From NCBI RefSeq assembly GCF_022343685.1, contig NZ_CP092123.1, positions 1,178,001-1,242,000 of the forward strand: a stretch of DNA of 64,000 bases. The letters run 5' to 3'. The notes beneath the pieces are model-generated. The model ran no database searches. It saw only the letters and a program-made list of their open reading frames with translations, and was not told where the DNA came from. How positions within the stretch are numbered: position 1 is the stretch's first letter; every line of letters begins with the position of its first letter. Shown piece after piece: positions 56,229 to 63,338 of the stretch. A program made the translations under genes and the position numbers. The DNA comes from Marinobacterium sediminicola (GTDB lineage: Bacteria > Pseudomonadota > Gammaproteobacteria > Pseudomonadales > Balneatricaceae).

Positions 56229-57887
56229 ATGTACCAGTACACCGAAGTGGACCAGAAGCTGGTAGACGAACGGGTGGCGCAGTATCGCGACCAGACCCGT
56301 CGCTATCTGGCAGGCGAACTGCCCGATGAGGAGTTCCGTGCCCTGCGCTTGATGAATGGCCTTTATATACAGCGTCAGGCACCGATGCTGCGTGTGGCCG
56401 TTCCCTATGGTCTGATGTCCTCGACCCAGATGCGCAAGCTGGCTCATATTGCCCGCACCTACGACAAGGGCTACGGCCACTTCACCACGCGTACCAACAT
56501 TCAGTACAACTGGCCGAAGCTGGAAGAGGTGCCTGATATTCTGGCAGAACTGGCTGAAGTGCAGATGCACGCCATCCAGACCTCTGGCAACTGTATCCGT
56601 AACACCACCACCGATCCTTACGCCGGTGTGATTGCCAGCGAACTGGAAGATCCGCGCCCCTGGTGCGAAATCATCCGTCAGTGGTCCACGCTGCATCCTG
56701 AATTCGCTTACCTGCCACGCAAGTTCAAGATCGCCGTGACCGGTGGTCCGGAAGACCGTGCTGCGTCCCAGGTACACGATATCGGCCTGCATCTGGTGAA
56801 GAACGACGCCGGACAGATCGGCTTTGAAGTGCTGGTCGGCGGCGGTCTGGGCCGTACCCCGATTATCGGCAAGCAGATCAACCCCTTCCTGGACCCGCAG
56901 GACCTGCTGTCCTATCTGGAAGCGATCATTCGCGTCTACAACCTTAATGGCCGACGCGACAACAAGTACAAGGCGCGCATCAAGATCCTGGTCAGCGCCA
57001 TGGGTATCGATGCTTTCCGTGAGCAGGTCGAAGCCGAGTGGGCTGAAATTCGTGAGTCAGACCTGCGTCTGTCACAGGAAGAGATCGACAAGGTGAAAGC
57101 GCAGTTCGCGCCGCCGGCGTATGACGCAGATGCAGTCAACAACACCCTGGACGCGCATCTGGCCCAGAACGACGAGTTCCGAATCTGGTACGAGCGCAAC
57201 ACCGTTGAGCACAAGGTGCCGGGTTATCGCATCGTGGTCGTATCGCTGAAGCCATACCTCAAGGCACCGGGCGATATCACCGATCTGCAGATGGAAGCGG
57301 TTGCCGATCTGGCTGATCGCTTCTCCTTCGGTGAGATCCGTGCAACGCATCACCAGAACCTGGTGCTGGCGGATGTGAAGCAGGGTGATCTGCATGAAGT
57401 GTGGAAGATCCTCAACGCCAACAACCTGGCGCGACCGAACATCGGCACACTGACCGACATGATTGTCTGCCCCGGTTTTGATTTCTGCAGTCTGGCCAAC
57501 GCCAAAACCCTGAACATTGCTGAGCAGATCAACGAGAAGTTCGAAGACGTGGACTACATGCACGACATCGGTGAGATCCGTCTCAACATGTCAGGCTGCA
57601 TCAACGCCTGTGCGCACCACCACGTGGGTCATATCGGTATCCTGGGTGTCGATAAGAAGGGCGAGGACTGGTACCAGTTCACGCTGGGTGGCTCATCCGA
57701 AGCGGAAGCCTCACTGGGTAAGGTGCTGGGCAAGTCCATCGCTGCTGACGAAGTGGCCAACACCATCGAAAAGATTTTGCTGACGTACATCGACCAGCGC
57801 GATTCAGAAGCCGAAAGCTTCCTGGAAGTGGTTCGTCGTGTCGGAGTAGAGCCGTTTAAGGAGGCCGTATATGCCGCTGATCATTAA
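56229..57887 (+). CDS. cysI: Siroheme sulfite (nitrite/sulfite) reductase
   Basis: The 552-residue hemoprotein has two ferredoxin-like halves and the siroheme/4Fe-4S ligands CPGFDFC (Cys-x5-Cys) and SGCINAC (Cys-x3-Cys). GHFTTRTNIQYNWPKL and the NCIRNTTTDPYAG segment bind substrate and cofactor. It reduces sulfite to sulfide with six electrons. No NADPH flavoprotein subunit is adjacent, so a ferredoxin-type donor is likely. The gene overlaps the DUF934 gene by 17 bases. Confidence 0.93.
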   Translation: MYQYTEVDQKLVDERVAQYRDQTRRYLAGELPDEEFRALRLMNGLYIQRQAPMLRVAVPYGLMSSTQMRKLAHIARTYDKGYGHFTTRTNIQYNWPKLEEVPDILAELAEVQMHAIQTSGNCIRNTTTDPYAGVIASELEDPRPWCEIIRQWSTLHPEFAYLPRKFKIAVTGGPEDRAASQVHDIGLHLVKNDAGQIGFEVLVGGGLGRTPIIGKQINPFLDPQDLLSYLEAIIRVYNLNGRRDNKYKARIKILVSAMGIDAFREQVEAEWAEIRESDLRLSQEEIDKVKAQFAPPAYDADAVNNTLDAHLAQNDEFRIWYERNTVEHKVPGYRIVVVSLKPYLKAPGDITDLQMEAVADLADRFSFGEIRATHHQNLVLADVKQGDLHEVWKILNANNLARPNIGTLTDMIVCPGFDFCSLANAKTLNIAEQINEKFEDVDYMHDIGEIRLNMSGCINACAHHHVGHIGILGVDKKGEDWYQFTLGGSSEAEASLGKVLGKSIAADEVANTIEKILLTYIDQRDSEAESFLEVVRRVGVEPFKEAVYAADH

Positions 57888-58347
57888 TCGTACCCCGGTC
57901 GCTGAAGACAAATGGGTCACTGTTGCCGAGGATCAGGCGATTCCCTCTGAGGGCGCTATCATCCTGCCGCTGGCGCAGTGGCAGGAAAACCGTGACGCAT
58001 TGGCGGGGCGTGAAGTCGGCGTTCAGGTAAACGGCGACGACGACCTGGACCAGGTGCTGGCACTGAACGGTCAGGTCGAGCTGATCGTGGTGGAATTCCC
58101 GGCCTTCACCGATGGTCGCGGTTTCAGCATTGCACGCCTGCTGCGTCGTGCCGGTTACAAGGGTCAGCTGCGTGCCATCGGTGATGTCACCCGTGACCGT
58201 CTGGCCTATCTGGAAATCTGCGGCTTTGATGCCCTGCTGGTACCGGAAGACCGCTACTCACCGGAAGTGCTGAACGCCTTTGACGAAATGAGCGTGCGCT
58301 ACCAGGGTGGCGCCTCTCTGGCACGTCCGGCCTATCCGCAACGCTGA
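57871..58347 (+). CDS. DUF934 protein of the sulfite-reductase operon
   Basis: The 158-residue DUF934 protein has VEFPAFTDGRGFSIARLLRRAGYKGQLRAIGDVTRD, the conserved core of the family. It is almost always encoded between a ferredoxin-type sulfite reductase and cysH, as here, and is thought to assist sulfite reduction; its biochemical role is not established. GGAGG precedes the ATG inside the upstream gene. Confidence 0.92.
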   Translation: MPLIINRTPVAEDKWVTVAEDQAIPSEGAIILPLAQWQENRDALAGREVGVQVNGDDDLDQVLALNGQVELIVVEFPAFTDGRGFSIARLLRRAGYKGQLRAIGDVTRDRLAYLEICGFDALLVPEDRYSPEVLNAFDEMSVRYQGGASLARPAYPQR

Positions 58348-58361
58348 CAAGGAGAACAGGA

Positions 58362-58985
58362 ATGAGCATCGATCTGGCCGCCGCCAACGCCGAACTGGCC
58401 GGTAAAACCCCGCAGGAAATCGTCGCCTGGGCAATTGCCAACAGCGACAAGCCGCTGGTGACCACGAACTTTCGTCCCTATGAGTCGGTGATTCTGCACA
58501 TGGCCGTGCAGGCCAAGCCCGACATCAAGGTGCTGTGGGTCGATTCCGGTTATAACACCTCGGCCACCTACCGCTTTGCGGAGAAGCTGATCAAGGACCT
58601 GAACCTGAACATCGTCACCTACATCCCCGAGATGAGCGCCGCACGCCGCAATGTGCTGATGGGCGGTATCCCGGATGTTGACGATCCTCAGCATGAGGAG
58701 TTCACCCGTCAGGTGAAACTGGAACCCTTCCAGCGTGCGCTGGCAGAGTTGAAGCCGGACCTCTGGTTGAACGCCATCCGCAAGGACCAGACCGAGTTCC
58801 GTCAGTCGCTGGATATCGTCTCTGCGAGCAAGGACGGCATCATCAAGGTGGCGCCGCTGTTCAACTGGAGCGAAGCGGATATGGACGCCTACCTGGCTGA
58901 ACATAACCTGCCCAACGAGCACGACTACTTCGACCCGACCAAGGCGCTCGAAACGCGTGAATGCGGCCTGCATACGCAGCTGTAA
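58362..58985 (+). CDS. cysH: Phosphoadenylyl-sulfate reductase (thioredoxin type)
   Basis: The 207-residue protein ends with the catalytic ECGLHTQL. Its only cysteine is Cys202, so the CC...CxxC iron-sulfur site of APS reductases is missing and PAPS is the likely substrate. The usual nucleotide loop is replaced by TTNFRPYES, a variant of some gammaproteobacteria. PAPS use requires an APS kinase, yet the only CysC-like sequence here is the broken tail of CysN. AGGAG lies 12 bases ahead of the ATG. Confidence 0.92.
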   Translation: MSIDLAAANAELAGKTPQEIVAWAIANSDKPLVTTNFRPYESVILHMAVQAKPDIKVLWVDSGYNTSATYRFAEKLIKDLNLNIVTYIPEMSAARRNVLMGGIPDVDDPQHEEFTRQVKLEPFQRALAELKPDLWLNAIRKDQTEFRQSLDIVSASKDGIIKVAPLFNWSEADMDAYLAEHNLPNEHDYFDPTKALETRECGLHTQL

Positions 58986-59008
58986 TCACATTCCCCTTGT
59001 TGTCGTTG

Positions 59009-59035
59009 AAAAAGCCCGCTGATGCGGGCTTTTTT
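59009..59035. terminator. Bidirectional terminator between cysH and the integrase
   Basis: GCCCGC and GCGGGC pair around TGAT with A5 before and a T-run after, 24 bases after cysH. It can also serve the minus-strand integrase gene that ends at 59043. Confidence 0.88.
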
Positions 59036-59042
59036 GTGCCTG

Positions 59043-60014
59043 TCAGTCTTGCAGTGTGCTCAACGGGCTTCGAACGCCCTGGGCACCCTGTTTCAATACA
59101 TGCGTATAGATCTCGGTGGTCTTCACATCGGCATGTCCAAGCTGCTGCTGTACCGTCCTTATATCTACCCCAGACTGAAGCAAGTGTGTTGCGAATGAAT
59201 GCCGCAGAGTATGGCATGAGACCTGCTTTCGAAGGCCGGCATCACGCGCCGCTTTTCTTATCAGTTTGTTCAGGTTACTCTCATCGTAATGGTGCCGGCG
59301 AAGGAGTTTGCTGGCAGGGTCAATACTCAGGCGAGAAGCAGGGAAGAGATAATGCCAGCCAGACTCAAACGGTGCATTGGGATACTTGCGAGCAAGTGCA
59401 TCAGGCAGCCAAACGCCCGCATAACCCGCGCACATCAAATCCTGCCTGAGATGGTTTTCTACCTGCTCTACCTGCTGGCTCAACATGGGCAAAAGTTGCT
59501 CCGCAAGCGTGACCAGCCTGTGTTTTCCTCCTTTGCCGTTAATCACCCGAATTTGCCTGTAGTCGAAGTCGACATCCTGGACTCTCAGTCGAACCAGTTC
59601 TATACGTCGCAATCCCGAACCGTACAACATGGCTGCCATCAGATAGTGGACTCCAGTCAGCTGGCCAAGAAGTGCTGCCACTTCCTTATTAGTCAGCACA
59701 ACAGGCAGCTTGCGCGGCTTACGGGACGGGCTGAAGCCGGACAGATCGCCCACCGTTTGGCCAAGAAACTTTGTCTTGAGAAACACGATCGCGTTCAGCG
59801 CCAGTGCCTGGGTGCCGCCAGAAACATTGCGCTCAATGGCAAGAAAGGTCAGAAAGCGGATGATGTCTTCATCATGTAGTTGAGCAGGATGGCGCTTGCC
59901 GCTGTACAGAATGAAGTACTTTATCCAGTAAAGATAAGTGCTGATCGTCCGTCGGCTGTAGCGCTGGACCAGCATGAAGTCCTCAACGGACTTGAGAAAA
60001 GGAGAACTCGACAT
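59043..60014 (-). CDS. intI: Integron integrase
   Basis: This 323-residue tyrosine recombinase has catalytic Arg in GSGLRRIELVRL, HTLRH, a second His in LGHADV and the nucleophile in EIYTHV. The insertion PFESGWHYLFPASRL...LLRRHHYDES is the patch found only in integron integrases, used to bind folded attC hairpins. I used the ATG at 60014, with GAGG upstream; longer in-frame starts up to 60128 add poorly conserved sequence. It points away from the cassettes. No CTGT-N8-ACAG LexA site is visible upstream. Confidence 0.94.
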   Translation of the reverse strand: MSSSPFLKSVEDFMLVQRYSRRTISTYLYWIKYFILYSGKRHPAQLHDEDIIRFLTFLAIERNVSGGTQALALNAIVFLKTKFLGQTVGDLSGFSPSRKPRKLPVVLTNKEVAALLGQLTGVHYLMAAMLYGSGLRRIELVRLRVQDVDFDYRQIRVINGKGGKHRLVTLAEQLLPMLSQQVEQVENHLRQDLMCAGYAGVWLPDALARKYPNAPFESGWHYLFPASRLSIDPASKLLRRHHYDESNLNKLIRKAARDAGLRKQVSCHTLRHSFATHLLQSGVDIRTVQQQLGHADVKTTEIYTHVLKQGAQGVRSPLSTLQD

Positions 60015-60168
60015 GTACCACACCTCATCCATGAAATGTATGCAAATCGTTATACCCGCTGGATGGCGTGATGTCGAGAAAAGTACCTTTTTATCCGGTT
60101 GCCAAAGTTTGAAGTCTCTGTGTTTCAAGGAGTTACCGAGCAGAGGTCGGAATTAAAAGGTATACCCG

Positions 60169-60212
60169 ATAATAATTATTATGAGGTCGAAGACCTCATT
60201 AACAGACTGTTA
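60169..60212. repeat. Three consecutive inverted repeats in the intI-attI region
   Basis: Within 44 bases lie a perfect 14-base palindrome ATAATAATTATTAT (60169-60182), a hairpin ATGAGGTCGAAGACCTCAT (60181-60199, eight-base stem, three-base loop) and TAACAGACTGTTA (60200-60212). The last overlaps the attI core. They could be integrase or repressor binding sites. Confidence 0.7.
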
Positions 60213-60215
60213 TGC
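60209..60215 (+). other. attI core site
   Basis: GTTATGC fits the integron core GTTRRRY apart from one base, and lies between intI and the first cassette. Recombination is expected between G60209 and T60210. The same GTTATGC recurs at the far end of the array (62831-62837), as expected if the original attI right half was displaced there. Confidence 0.85.
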
Positions 60216-60246
60216 GCCATGCAGCCCCACACAATAGGAGATACTG

Positions 60247-61806
60247 ATGGTATTTAAAGGATTTTTAACTGGAAATAGGCGGCAATCCATATATTTGGGA
60301 GCTCCGGAGGCTGAGGCAGAAACATCATCACAATCAAGAGTAAATCTCATGGATGTGTATGAGGATTACCATAATTTGATGGAGCAGCTTTCTTACGAAA
60401 AGTTTATTATTATTGGTCGCAAAGGAAGTGGAAAAAGCGCTTTTGCAGAGTATGTGTACTTATTAGCTCAAGAGAATCCAAATCTTTTTTGTGAGTTCAT
60501 TCGAAAAGATAAGGTGAGCCTCGAGCATTTAGTTCAGCTAGGTGATGAGGCTGGTTACACCATAAAAGGCGAACAACTATTTAAATGGTTGATTTACACA
60601 AATATCATTAAACTTTTTGCATTCAATGAAGCAGCAATGGAAAGCAAAGAGTATGAGCTGTTACGGCAGTTTGTTAAGAAAAATTCTGGCTTTATAGATA
60701 TAGATAAGAATCAGGTCAATGAGCTTGTCAGGAAACACGGCTTTGAAGTAAATGTGGAACCTTTGAGGCGATTTATTAAGAGCAAGCTAAGCGGCCTATT
60801 TGAGTTCAAGGAAAGCAGAGCACCATTCTATAAGCTATTACCTCACTTGGAAGAGGTGATAGTAAAAGTCTTAAAGTCTCGCGTTGAAAAAGATAACACA
60901 AACTCATATGCTATATTCTTTGATGATCTTGATATTGGGTTTAATATAAATAATCAAGAGACTGTTGATAACGTTGTCGAGCTAATAAGAACATGCAAAA
61001 GCATAAATAACGAAATATTTGGAAAAAATAACATCCAAGCAAAAGCATATGTTCTTATCAGGGATGACTTTGAAAAGTTTATATCCTCAAAATATGCGGA
61101 CACTGCAAAAATATTCTCGTCATACTCTGCTTTTATTAGATGGTATCAAGATGAGGTTTATCGGAATGGTGAGGAGTCTGATCTAAATATAAAAAAATTT
61201 ATTAACAAAAGAATTAGAAACGCCCTTGAAAACCAGGCTATTGTTTGTAATGAAGAGGATCCGTGGTATTGTTTAGTAGACAAAACGAATGACAACACAA
61301 ATAAATCTTCCTTCAAGCACCTTCTTGATCACACTCTCTATCGTCCTCGTGATTTATTGCTAATGTTTTCCCCTCTTGAAAATGGTACGTACCCTCTACC
61401 ACTAGGGCGAAATGAATTGAAATCACTAATAGAGCAGTATTCTGAAAATCTGGTGAAAGAATTGAAGAATGAGCTTTCTTCATTTTATACAGAGAGCGAA
61501 ATTGAGCAGTTGTTTGTTGCTCTTGCGGAAATATCAAAAGAGTCTGGATTTGGTGATGATGCTGGCTTGGATTACGAGAGAGCTAAGGAGATAATTCAAG
61601 ATTGCATCAAGACAGATAACCCATCAAAAATACTAGATGATTTGTTCGATAGATCTATGATTGGAGCTAAGGAGCCTTCCGGGCCCTATAAATATAAATG
61701 TAGAGAGCCAATAGGCTCGGCCGCACAGTATAGGTTACGATATCAGGATAAAATACTGCTCCAATATGCTATTAGAGATTATGTTTCCGGAAGAAGATAC
61801 GCATAA
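60247..61806 (+). CDS. Cassette 1: P-loop ATPase of unknown function (Sll1717-like)
   Basis: The 519-residue soluble protein has Walker A GRKGSGKSAF (about residues 57-66) and Walker B YAIFFDDLDIGF (about 220-231). A helical C-terminal half has an HLLDHTLYRPRDLLLMFSP segment, as in KAP/STAND-like ATPases and the group called P-loop ATPase, Sll1717 family. AGGAG lies eight bases before the ATG. Its TAA lies within the attC R'' core. As first cassette it should be the best expressed from any promoter in intI/attI. A defence role is possible; the sequence alone does not show it. Confidence 0.85.
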   Translation: MVFKGFLTGNRRQSIYLGAPEAEAETSSQSRVNLMDVYEDYHNLMEQLSYEKFIIIGRKGSGKSAFAEYVYLLAQENPNLFCEFIRKDKVSLEHLVQLGDEAGYTIKGEQLFKWLIYTNIIKLFAFNEAAMESKEYELLRQFVKKNSGFIDIDKNQVNELVRKHGFEVNVEPLRRFIKSKLSGLFEFKESRAPFYKLLPHLEEVIVKVLKSRVEKDNTNSYAIFFDDLDIGFNINNQETVDNVVELIRTCKSINNEIFGKNNIQAKAYVLIRDDFEKFISSKYADTAKIFSSYSAFIRWYQDEVYRNGEESDLNIKKFINKRIRNALENQAIVCNEEDPWYCLVDKTNDNTNKSSFKHLLDHTLYRPRDLLLMFSPLENGTYPLPLGRNELKSLIEQYSENLVKELKNELSSFYTESEIEQLFVALAEISKESGFGDDAGLDYERAKEIIQDCIKTDNPSKILDDLFDRSMIGAKEPSGPYKYKCREPIGSAAQYRLRYQDKILLQYAIRDYVSGRRYA

Positions 61807-61869
61807 CAAGGTCGTGAAATTGACCAAAAAAAGCTACGCTTTTTTCGTCAATTTACGATGGCGTTAGCC
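61801..61869 (+). other. attC site of cassette 1
   Basis: R'' is GCATAAC (61801-61807) and R' is GTTAGCC (61863-61869). Between them TCGTGAAATTGAC pairs with GTCAATTTACGA, leaving an extrahelical base. A distal AAAAAAAGC/GCTTTTTT stem caps the hairpin. Confidence 0.92.
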
Positions 61870-61896
61870 GTCACTAAAAACCAACGGATGGTACCT

Positions 61897-62265
61897 ATGA
61901 AAATAGTTCTAATTTTATTGCTGATGTACTGCGGAACAGTTAACGCATCAGGAAAAACAGATATCTTGAAGGTGTTTGAGCATTTCACTCTAACAAATGC
62001 AGCGGCTGGTAAATGTATCAAGCCTGAAAAATCAGAACTAACTTCATTCCTGGCGAACTACCAAATGGTAACCGTACTTACTTTACAAGAAATACAGAAA
62101 AGAAAGTCGGGCATTTCTCAGGAGCAAGCTCAGGAGATACTTAAAGCTGGTAGCACTAAGGCCACTGAAGCTGTCCACTCAGTAATTGCTAAGGAAGGGT
62201 GCGAAAGCCCCAAAATACAAGACCTCATTAAACGTTTTCATGTGCAAGCTAAATGGAAACCATGA
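61897..62265 (+). CDS. Cassette 2: small secreted protein of unknown function
   Basis: The 122-residue product begins with a signal peptide (MKIVLILLLMYCGTVNASG). The mature part is helical and charged with two cysteines (AAGKC and EGCESP) that could form one disulfide. I recognise no family. The frame is open to 61858, but that start lies in cassette 1 beyond the recombination point; ATGs at 61888 and 61897 are inside the cassette. The second gives the cleaner signal peptide. Confidence 0.75.
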   Translation: MKIVLILLLMYCGTVNASGKTDILKVFEHFTLTNAAAGKCIKPEKSELTSFLANYQMVTVLTLQEIQKRKSGISQEQAQEILKAGSTKATEAVHSVIAKEGCESPKIQDLIKRFHVQAKWKP

Positions 62266-62275
62266 GTAATATTAC

Positions 62276-62332
62276 GGCTAACAAAAACAGGCAGTTGGCG
62301 CGCAATACGCCCAACTGCTGTAAGCGTTAGAT
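62276..62332 (+). other. attC site of cassette 2
   Basis: R'' is GGCTAAC (62276-62282) and R' is GTTAGAT (62326-62332, fits GTTRRRY). The 57-base site folds through CAGGCAGTTGG and CCAACTGCTG, with a single extra base, and a GCGC-rich tip. Confidence 0.93.
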
Positions 62333-62339
62333 TGAAAAC

Positions 62340-62759
62340 ATGACCGCTCTACTAGTGTCAGTCTTTATCTGGGGTATCGTTGCTTTCATGGCTACTGATG
62401 ACCACTGCCGAGCGAAGGAAATTCGGATATTTCGATTTTTAGTTGGCACTGGCATAGCTGTTACCCTGGTGGGCGTCTGGAGCTTCGACCTGGCTGATTT
62501 TGAGATGATTTCACTCAGTGATTGGATGCTCTTAGGCTTTTTCCCCATCTTTTTGATTTACCTTCGATTAAAAACACAACTGGTCAAGTTACAGTCCCAA
62601 TATCAGGGGCGTGCCATTTCCCTCTCTGAGCTTGATCTGGCTGCAGTTTCGGAAAGATCGTTGGTTAGGAAATTTCAGAGAGTTCGGGTAATGATGGGAG
62701 TGTGGGCTTTCGTTACATTACTCGCAAATATTTGGAGTGAAAGTGGATTTGCAATCTAA
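62340..62759 (+). CDS. Cassette 3: four-helix membrane protein of unknown function
   Basis: The 139-residue protein has four hydrophobic segments (about residues 1-18, 30-48, 59-78 and 117-134) and a charged, helical cytoplasmic stretch (about 80-115). I recognise no family. Its ATG is only 13 bases into the cassette with no clear ribosome site, so translation may depend on read-through from upstream or on an unusual start. Its TAA lies in the attC R'' core. Confidence 0.75.
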   Translation: MTALLVSVFIWGIVAFMATDDHCRAKEIRIFRFLVGTGIAVTLVGVWSFDLADFEMISLSDWMLLGFFPIFLIYLRLKTQLVKLQSQYQGRAISLSELDLAAVSERSLVRKFQRVRVMMGVWAFVTLLANIWSESGFAI

Positions 62760-62837
62760 CCAGGCCAGTCACGTCGATGCCTGCTACATTGCGGCTTCGT
62801 CTTCATTTTGTGGCCGCGCATGCTGGCGGCGTTATGC
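62754..62837 (+). other. attC site of cassette 3
   Basis: R'' is ATCTAAC (62754-62760) and R' is GTTATGC (62831-62837). The 84-base body is a longer, less perfect hairpin in which GCCAG pairs with CTGGC and GCGGC with GCCGC. Confidence 0.85.
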
Positions 62838-62977
62838 ATCCGAGTTACCCACGAACAGTAGACACCTTCTATAGTTAGGTTACCCCTGACGGGAGATTAC
62901 TTCGCCTTAGGCTGGGCCGAGGGGTATCCAAGTACAGTTTTTCTGAGGCCTGCTGAGTGGACTGAGGAGGGGGTGTA

Positions 62978-63199
62978 ATGGTCGGCTGGATTCTGGAATC
63001 CACAATTGAATGCCCTCACTGTAGGCATCGCAAGACAGAGATCATGCCCACTGATGCCTGTCTGTATTTCTACGAGTGTGAATCCTGTCATGCGTTACTG
63101 AAGCCCAGGCCGGGCGACTGCTGCGTTTTCTGTTCATATGGCACAGTGCCTTGTCCGCCTGTTCAGCAAGGGAGTGGCTGTTGTGCGTCTGATACCTGA
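62978..63199 (+). CDS. GDCCVxC-type small cysteine-rich protein
   Basis: The 73-residue protein has an N-terminal Cys-x2-Cys pair (IECPHC), a second pair (ECESC), then GDCCVFCSYGTVPCPP, the motif defining the GDCCVxC (seleno)protein family. Here all positions are cysteine; related members carry selenocysteine. GAGGAGGGGG lies just upstream of the ATG. It is outside the cassette array because no attC follows. Function is unknown, possibly metal or redox handling. The 140 bases before it hold no other feature. Confidence 0.85.
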   Translation: MVGWILESTIECPHCRHRKTEIMPTDACLYFYECESCHALLKPRPGDCCVFCSYGTVPCPPVQQGSGCCASDT

Positions 63200-63245
63200 C
63201 CCTCAGGGGCAGGTTTGCTTCTTGCCAGAGCTGCCTTTTTGATCT

Positions 63246-63277
63246 GGGCTGCGCTTTATCGCTGACAAACGCAGCCC
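63246..63277. repeat. Inverted repeat over the -35 region of the PhnD-like gene
   Basis: GGGCTGCG (63246-63253) and CGCAGCCC (63270-63277) are perfect eight-base arms. They bracket the -35 hexamer at 63262, so this could be an operator or a terminator of the preceding small gene. Confidence 0.5.
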
Positions 63278-63290
63278 TGCTTCGTATTAT
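63262..63290 (+). promoter_or_regulatory. Sigma-70 promoter of the PhnD-like transporter gene
   Basis: CTGACA and TATTAT, each five of six to consensus, are separated by exactly 17 bases. The predicted start is about 42 bases ahead of the ATG. Confidence 0.7.
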
Positions 63291-63338
63291 GCTTCCCCCT
63301 TGGTGCACGCCTTGAATCCAACCTGATGAGGAATGCTG

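Larger units (their letters stand above)
60210..62831 (+). mobile_element. Three-cassette integron array
   Basis: The array consists of cassette 1 (60210-61863), cassette 2 (61864-62326) and cassette 3 (62327-62831), each holding one plus-strand gene and ending in an attC site. Each cassette's first six bases preceded by G (GTTATGC, GTTAGCC, GTTAGAT) are the exact reverse complement of the R'' core of that cassette's own attC (GCATAAC, GGCTAAC, ATCTAAC). Base composition is visibly AT-richer than the flanks in cassette 1. No cassette-internal promoter is obvious. Confidence 0.93.

Noticed and set aside
60015-60246. LexA operator for intI
   Set aside because: I looked for CTGT-N8-ACAG and CTG-N10-CAG on both strands and found none; the closest CTG/CAG pair has 12 bases between.
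61858-61887. Earlier ATG for the cassette 2 gene
   Set aside because: It lies before the recombination point, inside cassette 1's attC, so it cannot be part of the mobile gene.
62838-62977. Fourth cassette or attC remnant
   Set aside because: GTTAGGT and GTTACCC strings occur, but there is no pairing R'' core or hairpin, and no attC after the GDCCVxC gene.
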